From Lamellibrachia columna (taxonomy: Eukaryota > Annelida > Polychaeta > Sabellida > Siboglinidae): 64,000 nt of DNA. The stretch covers positions 25,192,373 through 25,256,372 of the forward strand of contig OY759273.1 of NCBI GenBank assembly GCA_963662155.1, read 5' to 3'. The translations under genes were made by a program, and so were the position numbers. The notes beneath the pieces are model-generated. The model was not told where the DNA came from. It searched no databases and saw only the letters and a program-made list of their open reading frames with translations. Below are positions 10,196-23,221 of the stretch, one piece after another. The first letter of the stretch is position 1; every line of letters starts with the position of its first letter.

Positions 10196-12026
10196 GTTGT
10201 TCTAATAAATCAGTATTTGCACTTAGTAGTAATGGCTTATGTTTTGGTAACCAGATTGATTTGTTTAATGTTTTTATTTATACTTTCACTTTACATCGTT
10301 CTTGACAAAGGATATTTGATTTTTATGAGCATACTGTAGTCAAGAAGAGTACGTCGTTTATATGAGTACAACCATATTGTAAAATGCATATTGCTCAAAC
10401 AGAGATACATATGAGAGATTGATTTTGTAAATATTTAGCAAATATTCTATTGAAATAATGTTTTTTCTCCTAAGCAATTTATACACTGCTTATGAAAATG
10501 TTGACCATATTATTGGATTTATTAAACATAAGTTTTTTTTACCAAACTAACGGTGCTTTTCCTCTTTTTTCACTGATGTTCATGTGTTAGGTTCTGGTAA
10601 AATATTGTCGAGTCACTCTTTCTGTTTTTTCTTTCCATACTTTTCTAACGGCTGCCCCCTCTCCATCTTTCATCTTCCCCCTCTCCATCTTTCATCTTCC
10701 CCTGATCTTCTCAAATCCCACCTCACGCAGTCCTTCGATCTTAGCTGTTCATTCCCCTTTTCCTGCATCATTGATGTTTTTTCACCTTTCTCTTCCACTC
10801 TCTTTACTAGTATGTCTGCATCCATCCTTACCATGTGGCCTGCCCATTTCACCTTGCTTCTCACCAATCTTCCTGTTGAACTGTTTTGTTGCATCACATA
10901 TTTCCTCAGGTCGTTCATCCTTCTTTCGTCAACCCTCTTTGTTCATGTTATTCGACAAAACCAGAACCAACCTTGCAACTGCTGTTGTTCTGTCAACGCC
11001 ACTGTCTCCAGTTACAGATTAAGGCATGCTTGTGTAACACATGCTCTAAGGACTTTCCTTTTCAGCTTTATCAAAATGTTTCTGTCCGACATGACTCCCT
11101 CTACCTTTTCCCGAGCATTCGCTCCCAGTTGTATCCGGCATCGCATTTCTACCTCTGAATGCTCATCCTCATTAACCATTCCTCCAAGTTACACAAAGCC
11201 ATCCACTTGGTTGAACTCCTTATCATCCAAACTAATGTTCAAGTCCTCTCTCTGATGTCAAACCCACATCTCTTCTGTCTTCTCCCGGCTCATTATCGGT
11301 CCGTGCTTCTTGAACACACCCTTCCAGTCCTCCAACACTTCCTGTAGTTCTTGTTTTTTGTCTGCTATCATGGCCAGATCGTTTGCATACATCCCCTTCC
11401 TGAGATCATCCTTCATGCTGATCTTCCTGCTGATTAGTGCCACCACCATGATACAGAGTAAAGGGTTATTTCCTTGCCTCTAACCGATGTTAACTTTAAA
11501 CTCTTCCGACAACCCACATCCAACCACAACTCTTCTTTTTGTTCTCAGGAACATGACAGTTCTGGGTGTTGCACGCCATGACACAGAACTGACTAAATAC
11601 AACCAACTCATTACAAAGTCTGACTCCCACATAAGTACAAAATGTGTTGGAATGAACAGGTCAGCCAGGGAGTGAACTGTTAAGCACGTTGAACAATCCC
11701 AATGAGTGGATACAGTGCTGTGTAAACATAAACATGCCTTTACTTTAGGTCTTTTTACAGGTGCTGCGGCAGCCAGGAACAATTTTGGTGGACCGAGAGT
11801 GAACAATATCAAGGGTCACTTCTATCGGATCGGGCTTGCCTATCCCCACTTTGTGTGTTGGTACAGATTGGTGTCATAAGTAGACATAACCGCCTTGGAA
11901 GCAGGCCATTTATGGTGCTCTTGCAAATTCATTGGATTATGAGTGAAACATACATTGCAAAAACTGTAACAATGAATTGTGGGGGAGGGGAGAATGTCAC
12001 ATTAGATTGAGAAACTAACTTTTACA
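10196..12026 (-). pseudogene. Array unit 3
   Basis: LINE fragments at 10670-10918 (C-terminal), 11258-11449 (YAND block) and 11480-11812. Partner of unit 6. Confidence 0.85.
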
Positions 12027-13860
12027 GTTGTTCTAATAAATCAGTATTTGCGCTGAGTAGTAATGGCTTATGTTTTGGTAACCAGATTGATTTGTTTAAT
12101 GTTTTTATTTATACTTTCACTGTACATCCTTCTTGTCAAAGAATATTTGATTTTTATGAGCATGCTTTAGTCAAGAAGAGTACGTCGTTTATATGAGTAC
12201 AACGATATGGTAAAATGCATATTGCTCAAACAGAGATACATATGAGAGATTGATTTTGTAAATATTTAGCAAATATTCTATTGAAATAATGTTTTTTCTC
12301 ATAAGAAATTTATACAGTGCTTATGAAAATGTTGACCATATTATTGGATTTATTAAACATAACTTTTTTTTACCAAACTAACGGTGCTTTTCCTCTTTTT
12401 TCACTGATGTTCATGGGTTAGGTTTAGGTAAAATATTGTCGAGTCACTCTTTCTGTTTTTTCTTTCAATACTTTTCTATCGGCTGCCCCCTCTCCATATT
12501 TCATCTTCCCCCTCTCCATCTTTCATCTTCCCCTGATCTTCTCAAATCCCACCTCACGCAGTCCTTCGATCTTAGCTGTTCATTCCCCTTTTCTTGCATC
12601 CTTGATGTTTTTTCACCTTTCTCTTCCACGCTCTTTACTAGTTTATCTGTATCCATCCTTACAATGTGGCCTGCCCATTTCACCTTGCTTCTCACCAATC
12701 TTCCTGTTGAACTGTTTTGTTGCATCACATATTTCCTCAGGTCGTTCATCCTTCTTTCGTCAACCCTCTTTGTTCGTGTTATTCGACAAAACCAAAACCA
12801 ACCTTGCAGCTGCTGTTGTTGTTCTGTCAACGCCACTGTCTCCAGATACAGATTAAGGCATGCTTGTGTAACACATGCTCTAAGGACTTTCCTTTTCAGC
12901 TTTTTCAAAATGTTCCTGTCCAACATGACTCCCTCTACCTTTCCCCGAGCATTCGCTCCCTGTTGTATCCGGCATCGCATTTCTACCTCTGAATGCTCAT
13001 CCTCATTAACCATTCCTCCAAGTTACACAAAGCCATCCACTTGGTTGAACTCCTTATCATCCAAACTAATGTTCAAGTCCTCTCTCTGATGTCAAACCCA
13101 CATCTCTTCTGTCTTCTCCCGGCTCATTATCGGTCCGTGCTTCTTGAACACACCCTTCCATTCCTCCAACACTTCCTGTAGTTCTTGTTTTTTGTCTGCT
13201 ATCATGGCCAGATCGTTTGCATACATCCCCTTCCTGAGATCATCCTTCATGCTGATCTTCCTGCTGATTAGTGCCACCACCATGATACAGAGTAAAGGGT
13301 TATTTCCTTGCCTCTAACCGATGTTAACTTTAAACTCTTCCGACAACCCACATCCAACCACAACTCTTCTTTTTGTTCTCAGGAACATGACAGTTCTGGG
13401 TGTTGCACGCCATGACACAGAACTGACTAAATACAACCAACTCATTACAAAGTCAGACTCCCAGTTAAGTACAAAAGGTGTTGGAATGAACAGGTCAGCC
13501 AGGGAGTGAACTGTTAAGCACGTTGAACAATCCCAAGGAGTGGATACAGTGCTGTGTAAACATAAACATGCCTTTACTTTAGGTATTTTTACAGGTGCTG
13601 CGGCAGCCAGGAACAATTTTGGTGGACCGAGAGTGAACAATATCAAGGGTGACTTCAATCGGATCGCGCTTCCCTATCCCCACTTTGTGTGTTGGTACAG
13701 GTTGGTGTCATAAGTAGACATAACCGCCTTGGAAGCAGGCCATTCATGGTGCTCTTGCAAATTCATTGGATTATGAGTGAAACAGACATTGCAAAAACTG
13801 TAACAATGAATTGTGGGGGAGGGGAGAATGTCACATTAGATTAAGAAACTAACTTTTACA
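12027..13860 (-). pseudogene. Array unit 4, best-preserved LINE C-terminus
   Basis: A 170-codon minus frame (12501-13013) runs from MVNEDEHSEVEMRCRIQQGA through LKRKVLRACVTQACLNLYLE and TGRLVRSKVKWAGHIVRMD to DCVRWDLRRSGEDERW, the usual end of this LINE protein. The RT block at 13092-13283 carries YAND at 13212-13223, where AAC replaces the expected GAC. Confidence 0.88.
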
Positions 13861-15671
13861 CTTGTTCTAATAAATCAGTATTTGCGCTGAGTAGTAATGG
13901 CTTATGTTTTGGTAACCAGATTGATTTGTTTAATGTTTTTATTTATACTTTCACTGTACATCCTTCTTGTCAAAGGATATTTGATTTTTATGAGCATGCT
14001 GTAGTCAAGAAAAGTACGTCGTTTATATGAGTACAACCATATGGTAAAATGCATATTGCTCAAACAAAGATACATATGAGAGATTGATTTTGTAAATATT
14101 TAGCAAATATTATATTTAAATAATGTTTTTTCTCATCAGCAATTTATACACTGCTTATAAAAATGTTGACCATATTATTGGATTTATTAAACATAACTTT
14201 GTTTTACCAAACTAAAGGTGCTTTTCCTCTTTTTTTACTGATGTTAATGGGTTAGGTTCAGGTAAAATATTGTCGAGTCACTCTTTCTGTTTTTTCTTTC
14301 CATACTTTTCTATCGGCTGCCCCCTCTCCATCTATCATCTTCCCCCGATCTTCTCATATCCCACCGCTCGCAATCCTTCGATCTTAGCTGTTCGTTCCCC
14401 TTTTCTTGCATCCTTGATGTTTTTTCACCTTTCTCTTCCACTCTCTTTACTAGTATGTCTGCATCCATCCTTACCATGTGGCCCACCCATTTCACCTTGC
14501 TTCTCACCAATCTTCCTGTTGAACTGTTTTGTTGCATCACATATTTCCTCAGGTCGTTCATCCTTCTTTCGTCAAACCTCTTTGTTCGTGTTATTCGACA
14601 AACCAAAACCAACCATGCAGCTGCTGTTGTTGTTCTGTCAACGCCACTGTCACCAGATACAGATTAAGGCATGCTTGTGTAACACAAGCTCTCAGGACTT
14701 TCCTTTTCAGCTTTTTCAAAATGTTTCTGTCCAACATGACTCCCTCTACCTTTCCCCAAGCATTCGCTCCCTGTTGTATCCGGCATCGCATTTCTACCTC
14801 TGAATGCTCATCCTCATTAACCATTCCTCCAAGTTACACAAAGCCATCCACTTGGTTGAACTCCTTATCATCCAAACTAATGTTCAAGTCCTCTATCTGA
14901 TGTCAAACCCGCTTCTCTTCTGTCTTCTCCTGGCTCATTATCGGTCCTTCCTTCTTGAACACACCCTTCCATTGCTCCAACACTTCCTGTAGTTCTTGTT
15001 TTTTGTCTGCTATCATGGCCAGATCGTTTGCATACATCCCCTTCCTGAGAACATCCTTCATGCTGATCTTCCTGCTGGTTAGTGCCACCACCATGATAAA
15101 GAGTAAAGGGTCATTTCCTTGCCTCTAACCGATGTTAACTTTGAACTCTTCCGACAACCCATATCCAACCACAACTCTTGTTTTTGTTCTCAGGAACATG
15201 ACAGTTCTGGGTGTTGCACGCCATGACACAGAACTGACTAAATACAACAAACTCAGTACAAAGTCAGACTCCCAGATAAGTACAAAAGGTGTTGGAATGA
15301 ACAGGTCAGCAAGGGAGTGAACTGTTAAGCACGTTGAACAATCCCAAGTAGTGGATACAGTGCTGTGTAAACATAAACATGCCTTTACTTTAGATCTTTT
15401 TACAGGTGCTGCGGCAGCCAGGAACAATTTTGGTGGACCGAGAGTGAACAATATCAAGGTTCACTTCAATCGGATCGCGCTTGCCTATCCCCACTTTGTG
15501 TGTTGGTACAGGTTGGTGTCATAAGTAGACATAACCGCCTTGGAAGCAGGCCATTCATGGTGCTCTTGCAAATTCATTGGATTATGAGTGAAACAGACAT
15601 TGCAAAAACTGTAATAATAAATTGTGGGGGAGGGGAGAAAGTCACATTAGATTGAGAAACTAACTTTTACA
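13861..15671 (-). pseudogene. Array unit 5 (short type, partner of unit 2)
   Basis: LINE fragments at 14310-14612, 14591-14824, 14903-15094 (YAND) and 15125-15457. The last is identical in translation to unit 2. Confidence 0.85.
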
Positions 15672-17501
15672 GTTGTTCTAATAAATCAGTATTTGCACTT
15701 AGTAGTAATGGCTTATGTTTTGGTAACCAGATTGATTTGTTTAATGTTTTTATTTATACTTTCACTTTACATCGTTCTTGACAAAGGATATTTGATTTTT
15801 ATGAGCATACTGTAGTCAAGAAGAGTACGTCGTTTATATGAGTACAACCATATTGTAAAATGCATATTGCTCAAACAGAGATATATATGAGAGATTGATT
15901 TTGTAAATATTTAGCAAATATTCTATTGAAATAATGTTTTTTCTCCTAAGCAATTTATACACTGCTTATGAAAATGTTGACCATATTATTGGATTTATTA
16001 AACATAAGTTTTTTTTACCAAACTAACGGTGCTTTTCCTCTTTTTTCACTGATGTTCATGTGTTAGGTTCTGGTAAAATATTGTCGAGTCACTCTTTCTT
16101 TTTTTCTTTCCATACTTTTCTAACGGCTGCCCCCTCTCCATCTTTCATCTTCCCCCTCTCCATCTTTCATCTTCCCCTGATCTTCTCAAATCCCACCTCA
16201 CGCAGTCCTTCGATCTTAGCTGTTCATTCCCCTTTTCTTGCATCATTGATGTTTTTTCACCTTTCTCTTCCACTCTCTTTACTAGTATGTCTGCATCCAT
16301 CCTTACCATGTGGCCTGCCCATTTCACCTTGCTTCTCACCAATCTTCCTGTTGAACTGTTTTGTTGCATCACATATTTCCTCAGGTCGTTCATCCTTCTT
16401 TCGTCAACCCTCTTTGTTCGTGTTATTCGACAAAACCAGAACCAACCTTGCAACTGCTGTTGTTCTGTCAACGCCACTGTCTCCAGTTACAGATTAAGGC
16501 ATGCTTGTGTAACACATGCTCTAAGGACTTTCCTTTTCAGCTTTTTCAAAATGTTTCTGTCCAACATGACTCCCTCTACCTTTCCCCGAGCATTCGCTCC
16601 CTGTTGTATCCGGCATCGCATTTCTACCTCTGAATGCTCATCCTCATTAACCATTCCTCCAAGTTACACAAAGCCATCCACTTGGTTGAACTCCTTATCA
16701 TCCAAACTAATGTTCAAGTCCTCTCTCTGATGTCAAACCCACATCTCTTCTGTCTTCTCCCTGCTCATTATCGGTCCGTGCTTCTTGAACACACCCTTCC
16801 AGTCCTCCAACACTTCCTGTAGTTCTTGTTTTTTTTCTGCTATCATGGCCAGATCGTTTGCATACATCCCCTTCCTGAGATCATCCTTCATGCTGATCTT
16901 CCTGCTGATTAGTGCCACCACCATGATACAGAGTAAAGGGTTATTTCCTTGCCTCTGACCGATGTTAACTTTAAACTCTTCCGACAACCCACATCCAACC
17001 ACAACTCTTCTTTTTGTTCTCAGGAACATGACAGTTCTGGGTGTTGCACGCCATGACACAGAACTGACTAAATACAACCAACTCATTACAAAGTCTGACT
17101 CCCAGATAAGTACAAAATGTGTTGGAATGAACAGGTCAGCCAGGGAGTGAACTGTTAAGCACGTTGAACAATCCCAATGAGTGGATACAGTGCTGTGTAT
17201 ACATAAACATGCCTTTACTTTAGGTCTTTTTACAGGTGCTGCGGCAGCCAGGAACAATTTTGGTGGACCGAGAGTGAACAATATCAAGGGTCACTTCTAT
17301 CGGATCGCGCTTGCCTATCCCCACTTTGTGTGTTGGTACAGGTTGGTGTCATAAGTAGACATAACCGCCTTGGAAGCAGGCCATTTATGGTGCTCTTGCA
17401 AATTCATTGGATTATGAGTGAAACATACATTGCAAAAACTGTAACAATGAATTGTGGGGGAGGGGAGAATGTCACATTAGATTGAGAAACTAACTTTTAC
17501 A
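15672..17501 (-). pseudogene. Array unit 6 (partner of unit 3)
   Basis: A 184-codon minus frame (16733-17287) is open through both RT blocks because TAA at the unit's usual break is TGA-free here (CTCTGACC instead of CTCTAACC). It still carries YAND. Confidence 0.85.
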
Positions 17502-18801
17502 GTTGTTCTAATAAATCAGTATTTGCGCTGAGTAGTAATGGCTTATGTTTTGGTAACCAGATTGATTTGTTTAATGTTTTTATTTATACTTTCACTGTAC
17601 ATCCTTCTTGTCAAAGAATATTTGATTTTTATGAGCATGCTTTAGTCAAGAAGAGTACGTCGTTTATATGAGTACAACGATATGGTAAAATGCATATTGC
17701 TCAAACAGAGATACATATGAGAGATTGATTTTGTAAATATTTAGCAAATATTCTATTGAAATAATGTTTTTTCTCATAAGAAATTTATACAGTGCTTATG
17801 AAAATGTTGACCATATTATTGGATTTATTAAACATAACTTTTTTTTACCAAACTAACGGTGCTTTTCCTCTTTTTTCACTGATGTTCATGGGTTAGGTTT
17901 AGGTAAAATATTGTCGAGTCACTCTTTCTGTTTTTTCTTTCCATACTTTTCTATCGGCTGCCCCCTCTCCATATTTCATCTTACCCCTCTCCATCTTTCA
18001 TCTTCCCCTGATCTTCTCAAATCCCACCTCACGCAGTCCTTCGATCTTAGCTGTTCATTCCCCTTTTCTTGCATCCTTGATGTTTTTTCACCTTTCTCTT
18101 CCACGCTCTTTACTAGTTTATCTGTATCCATCCTTACAATGTGGCCTGCCCATTTCACCTTGCTTCTCACCAATCTTCCTGTTGAACTGTTTTGTTGCAT
18201 CACATAATTTATTCCTCAGGTCTTTCATCCTTCTTTCGTCAACCCTCTTTGTTCGTGTTATTCGACAAAACCAAAACCAACCTTGCAGCTGCTGTTGTTG
18301 TTCTGTCAACGCCACTGTCTCCAGATACAGATTAAGGCATGCTTGTGTAACACATGCTCTAAGGACTTTCCTTTTCAGCTTTTTCAAAATGTTCCTGTCC
18401 AACATGACTCCCTCTACCTTTCCCCGAGCCCTGTTGTATCCGGCATCGCATTTCTACCTCTGAATGCTCATCCTCATTAACCATTCCTCCAAGTTACACA
18501 AAGCCATCCACTTGGTTGAACTCCTTATCATCCAAAGTAATGTTCAAGTCCTCTCTCTGATGTCAAACCCACATCTCTTCTGTCTTCTCCCGGCTCATTA
18601 TCGGTTCGTGCTTCTTGAACACCCTCTTCCATTCCTCCAACACTTCCTGTAGTTCTTGTTTTTTGTCTGCATACATCCTCTTCCTGAGAACATCCTTCAT
18701 GCTGATCTTCCTGCTGATTAGTGCCACCACCATGATAAAGAATAATGGGTCACTTCCTTGCCTCTAATCGATGTTAACTGGAAACTCTTCCGACAACCCA
18801 G
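17502..18801 (-). pseudogene. Array unit 7, truncated, catalytic motif deleted
   Basis: Partner of unit 4. A deletion near 18668 removes the bases encoding most of the YAND motif. There are also a small insertion near 18205 and a deletion near 18428. Similarity to other units stops at about 18801, next to gene X coding sequence. Confidence 0.85.
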
Positions 18802-18910
18802 ATCAGATTCCACCAAAGCTTCCCAGGCCCGGAGACAGTGGTGGTCAACAAGGACTCTCATCACGGCCACACAGTTAATATAAGCTGGTGTACTGACAGG
18901 ACAGTAGTTG
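18802..18910 (+). CDS. Gene X candidate exon abutting the array
   Basis: An open frame reads FPGPETVVVNKDSHHGHTVN, then ISWCTDRTVV, and ends in phase 1 at TTG|GTGTAA, which fits the phase-1 start of the next exon (G+AC = Asp). The acceptor is unclear because the array begins immediately upstream. Possible AGs lie at CCCAG and CCAAAG. Contains a possible N-glycosylation sequon (NIS). Confidence 0.45.
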
Positions 18911-19193
18911 GTGTAATGCTGGTATCGAGATGAAAAAAGGCAGCCATATTTATTATCTTTATGATGACATAGAAAACAAAATAAAATCTTTTTAAAATTT
19001 AATCCCCACCCCCGGGGGCCCATATGGACGATTCCCCATTTGACCCTCCATGTTCGGCAGAAGGGGAATAGGACACAACAGACAGACCAACATAAACTTC
19101 TTGATATGTTTGATATAGTATACAGAATATGTGTATGCAGACATTGAAAACTAAAGCTGATTGAGTGTTGTTGTTTCTGCGTGCTACCTACAG

Positions 19194-19283
19194 ACATGCA
19201 GAAGTTCCCGCTGCATATGAAGGAGAGATACCATAGTAGGGACTGTGTTACAGCCCTCAGTGTCTATCTCGCCCCCACAACGG
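19194..19283 (+). CDS. Gene X 90-bp exon
   Basis: Acceptor gtgctacctacag, donor ACGG|GTGAGT. Phase 1 in, phase 1 out. Encodes MQKFPLHMKERYHSRDCVTA, then LSVYLAPTTG. It joins in frame to the flanking exons. The matching copy-1 exon would lie left of the window. Not recognised. Confidence 0.65.
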
Positions 19284-19544
19284 GTGAGTCTCCCTGCTTG
19301 CTACATTTGACTAGAATGTTAGAACTAAACGTTATGAATTCTGACTAATTCATAGCAACTACAATTATGACTAACGTCTCATTTAGATGTGTTGATTATA
19401 TTTGTTACGCTAATGTGCAAGTTGCTCCTTTGAAGCAGGGCTGTTTTGGTATTGTCCATTGCTCGACTGTTTTCAGCCCTGACTGGGAAATGTATTGAGA
19501 TAGCCTACTGGACAATTTCGGGAGCTGCGCAAATGATTCTGCAG

Positions 19545-19646
19545 CAACCAGAGTCAGTTGGACAGGGCCACAGCTCTTCAAAACGTTCTCTGTACACACC
19601 AATCCCATCACCAGGGTGATGTTTTCAACGAAGCATTGCGTCTCTG
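19545..19646 (+). CDS. Gene X 102-bp exon
   Basis: Acceptor gattctgcag, donor CTCTG|GTAGGT. Entering in phase 1 gives ATRVSWTGPQLFKTFSVHTN, then PITRVMFSTKHCVS, leaving in phase 1. The window starts on the last base of the copy-1 version of this exon. A minus-strand frame (19405-19656) also looks open but conflicts with the splice sites. Confidence 0.6.
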
Positions 19647-20061
19647 GTAGGTCCAATTCTCAAGTATATTTCTTTGGAAAATATTCAAATATACCTGGAA
19701 AAGCTTTGTTTCATGATGATGACCATGTCACATTTATGGGTTGATTTTTAGTGGGCCATCATTTACATATACTGTGACATCCAAAGTTCTATAAAATATA
19801 CAAGTAAAAGCTTGGTTTTCTTTTCAAGTAATCCAAGTTGAAGCATTGATTATGATCATATCAGCTTTAGTTTGATATGACGCGGCTTACCAGTATCAGG
19901 GCCTTGAAATATTGAAAGTGAATCACTGTAGCTCACTGCTGTGTTTGCAGTGTGCTCTGAGTACAACTATGTACATTCGTGGAACGTGACCTGATTCCTT
20001 GGCATGACCAGCACACAGCCCGGCTCAGTGGCCTTGGCATCATTCAAGTTTATCTCCATAG

Positions 20062-20106
20062 AGAGGGTGGAACGACACCTTCAATATATCCACAGTAACA
20101 ACTTTG
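20062..20106 (+). CDS. Gene X 45-bp exon (copy 2)
   Basis: Same splice sites, phase and residues as 417-461. Here the exons on both sides are visible and the frame runs through all of them. Confidence 0.62.
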
Positions 20107-20828
20107 GTAAGTCAGGATCTAGAATTTGACAGGATCTAGAATTACAAGAATTATATATTTCAGTAAATTAGATTATATATTAAGATACGTAATAACTTTT
20201 TTTATTGGAAAACTGGACACCCCCTTTTTTGTGGATCCGATCAGTTGTACTTAGTTGCTTAGTAGCTTTTTACAGCACTCACAACTGTCAGAAGGTACTA
20301 GAAACAGCGGTCGCCAAAAACTTAGTCATAGTAAAGACATAGTAAAGGGAAACTTGCAGAAAATAAAATATAGACGCCAAACAGTTGTACTTAGTTTCCG
20401 ATGAAAGACCAATCTGGAGAGGACTTATTGCGAACTAGGTGAGCAGTCATAGTCGCAACCACAGCTGACAGCGAGAGAGAGGCAATATGCATTTTACTAC
20501 ATTTAACAGCCAGTGCATCCTTTCTCCGTTCTCTCAAATCTGTTTGCCTGTCAGGGAAATTATTCAATATTAACTTACTAGTACAACCATTCTCAATTCT
20601 TTTAGACAAATGGTCTTTTATTACAAGGAAATGCTTCTAAATGAACTGCCAAAGCATCGTTCTTTGTTCTGGAAAATAGATTGTTTTAAATGGTCAAGCA
20701 ACTTTCTGTCAGTTAAAAAAAAAATTCTAAATTAAGTTATTTTGTAATTTCTGTAAAATATTATAATGATCAAATTACAACACTGACTGATATGTATTGC
20801 CTGTATAGACTTGATGTCATCATTCCAG

Positions 20829-21001
20829 GTGCCACCATCAAACCTCAGTCACAAAAGTCAGTACACAACATGACTACATCAGTGGACGACACAGAGCCTT
20901 TCGATAACACAACAATTGACGTACCAGCAGTAAAGACGTCACGACAGGACGGCGTCGGTGTCACCTGGGACAAACCACACAAGGATGAGAACATCGACAG
21001 C
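20829..21001 (+). CDS. Gene X 173-bp exon (copy 2)
   Basis: Counterpart of 1183-1355 with donor GACAGC|GTAAGC. The frame is preserved and the amino-acid changes are few. Confidence 0.65.
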
Positions 21002-21025
21002 GTAAGCTCTTGGCTCATGCTGATT

Positions 21026-21411
21026 ATTGCACTCACAGCCAAGTCGGTCTTTACGCAGACATTACAGCTTACTTGAAGTGTAAAGTGATTGTTGTACTCA
21101 CAGCCCAGTCAGTCTTTACACAGATATTACAGCTTACTTGAAGTGTAAAGTGATTATTGTACTCACAGCCAAGTCAGTCTTTATTCCGACATTACAGCCG
21201 ACTCGAATTGAAAAATTATTCTTCCACTCACATACCAGTGAGTCTTTATATAGGCCATACAACTGACTCAAAGTGTCAAATAATTATTGCACTCACATAC
21301 CAGTGAGTCTCTATACAGATATAACAGCTGACTTGTAGTGTAAAGTGATTTTTGCACTCGCAACCCGGTTAGTCTTTCACGGACATTACAGCTTACTAGA
21401 AGTGTAAAGAG
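21026..21411. repeat. 64-65-bp tandem repeat, about 6 units (copy 2)
   Basis: As at 1380-1831, but one internal unit is absent, which accounts for the 65-base change in offset between the duplicate blocks. Confidence 0.85.
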
Positions 21412-21860
21412 CTCTCTTGCTCTTGCATTAAAAACACGCGGGAAGGAGTTGTAGACCGAACTGTCCCAGGTATATGGGTAGCTGTCTTGCCCCAGGGGGC
21501 ACCAAGATGGCTTTTTGGGGTATTTTTACTGTTGCAAATGTTGATCCTTTTATGGTCGTCGGCACACTGCTTCAAATGTTCATCCTATCATTCCACTAGT
21601 ATTCAACAGATGTGTAATATAGATGTAATGTTTGGTCGAATTATATATATTTTTGGAATGGAACCATTGGTTGATTCAGACAGAAAAGGAAGCATTTAAG
21701 TAGACAGGTTTTCTTACACCTATGTGTAACAAGATATTTGTAAACAAAATGTGTAACATATTCACATGGCCTGCATTAAAAGAAACTGTAGAAAATTTGA
21801 CCCATTCATTTATTGGCTTTTGGGATGATGAAATGACGACATCTGTTAATATCATTGCAG

Positions 21861-21968
21861 ACACAATGGGTCAGCTCTTTACTCCATCTCTCGTGAGTAG
21901 TACGTCACCACGAAGAAGTGAGTTGGTTGTTGTGCATCAATCAGCTGAGATTTTCCCAGAAGCATATG
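21861..21968 (+). CDS. Gene X candidate 108-bp exon (copy 2)
   Basis: Same splice sites as 2280-2387. Encodes TMGQLFTPSLVSSTSPRRSE and continues open to AEIFPEAYG. Confidence 0.5.
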
Positions 21969-22190
21969 GTAAGTGAGCAAGGAATATATATTTAGACTGA
22001 ATTAATATTACACCATTAATTATTTCAATACTATGCGGGAAAGTTCATTTTGGCAAAAGTGTACCCTGTACGTGAAAACGCCCACATACAAATGTATTTA
22101 TTATTACCTTTGTTAAATTTAATTTATATAAATGTTATAACTTATTGTATTATTAAAAAAAATACCGTTGCAGTCGACGGTCCAACATAA

Positions 22191-23221
22191 TGAAGATATT
22201 GCCATATGGTTTCTCCTGGAAGTGTTTAAGGACAATCAATGCAGACTGTTCTGGCGACACAGCAAATGATCAAGTGTTGACTGAATTAATACCATTCAGT
22301 GAACCATGTGTAGGTGTTAAATCTGTTATTGACCAGACTTGAGCGGATCTACACACTGGGTAGTGGGTCCAGGAAGTGTATGGAAGGAGACCATTTTCTT
22401 GCTGAAGCTATCTGCCGCATTTGATACCATTGGTCACAGGACAACTTATTAAAAGTGTGTCAATGTAGTGTGGCATATCTGGAACAGAGCTGGTTCTCAT
22501 AATATGTAACTGATAGATGCAAAAGAATGAAGATAGCGAATTGTTTCTCAGCTACGCTCCCTACTTCACGTAATGTTCCTCAGGGTGTTTCACTCTCTAC
22601 GCTACTCTACTTGGCTCAGTTATCCAACGTCACAACTTGGATCATCAAGTGTATGCTAATAAATCACAGACCTATGCTATTTTGGCTACATGAGAAACAA
22701 ATCACTTCCAAAACTAGCTCAGGGATTGTCTCCACAAAATCTTCCATTGGATGACAGATACCACATTAAAGTTAAATGCAAGTAAATCCGAGTTAGTTAT
22801 TATTGGTGGGGTAAATTTTGCATGTCTATTTGAATCGATTAGGTGCGCACAATATGTTGCAAGACGTTTCCTTATGTGTCAGACTTTAGATTGCATGTAG
22901 AGAAGCACAGTAAAATCAAAACGTGTGGAAAGCATTAGCTTAACAGTGTCGCCTGGCTGTTCTTCGATGAGAACAAATTTGCATGTTTGCTGGAGTGCCA
23001 TAAAACACTAATATTATATAGCCTTTTTGTTTAGGGAGTGACGTAGAGTGATATAATGAAAGCATTGATTTATTAAAATGCAAGGAAGGACATCAACGTA
23101 ATAATTTACATGTAATTGATTACGGATTGACATACGTTTGCTACGATGACAATAGAACTGATGCCGATTGACCAACTAATGCGAATCGAGAATAATAACC
23201 TGAATCTGAATATGTAATGAT
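22191..23221 (+). pseudogene. Decayed jockey/CR1-like LINE reverse transcriptase (copy 2)
   Basis: Counterpart of 2610-3640 with the same stops and frameshifts, so the element died before the segmental duplication. Confidence 0.75.

Larger units (their letters stand above)
6553..18801. repeat. Tandem array of seven ~1.83-kb units with higher-order structure
   Basis: Units start at GTTGTTCTAATAAATCAG or its variant at 6553, 8385, 10196, 12027, 13861, 15672 and 17502. Lengths are 1832, 1811, 1831, 1834, 1811 and 1830 bp, and the last is cut off at 18801. Units 2-3-4 match units 5-6-7 at a fixed offset of 5475-5476 bp better than they match neighbours. The 3' part of unit 1 matches the 3' part of unit 4. 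So a three-unit block was duplicated. Each unit carries a minus-strand LINE fragment. Long plus-strand open frames in the units are antisense shadows. Confidence 0.95.

Noticed and set aside
10584..13089. Plus-strand open frames of 145-223 codons in array units
   Set aside because: Antisense shadows of the minus-strand LINE frame, which alone shows RT and C-terminal motifs.
19405..19656. Minus-strand 83-codon frame as a gene
   Set aside because: Overlaps a plus-strand exon with good acceptor and donor that joins its neighbours in frame.
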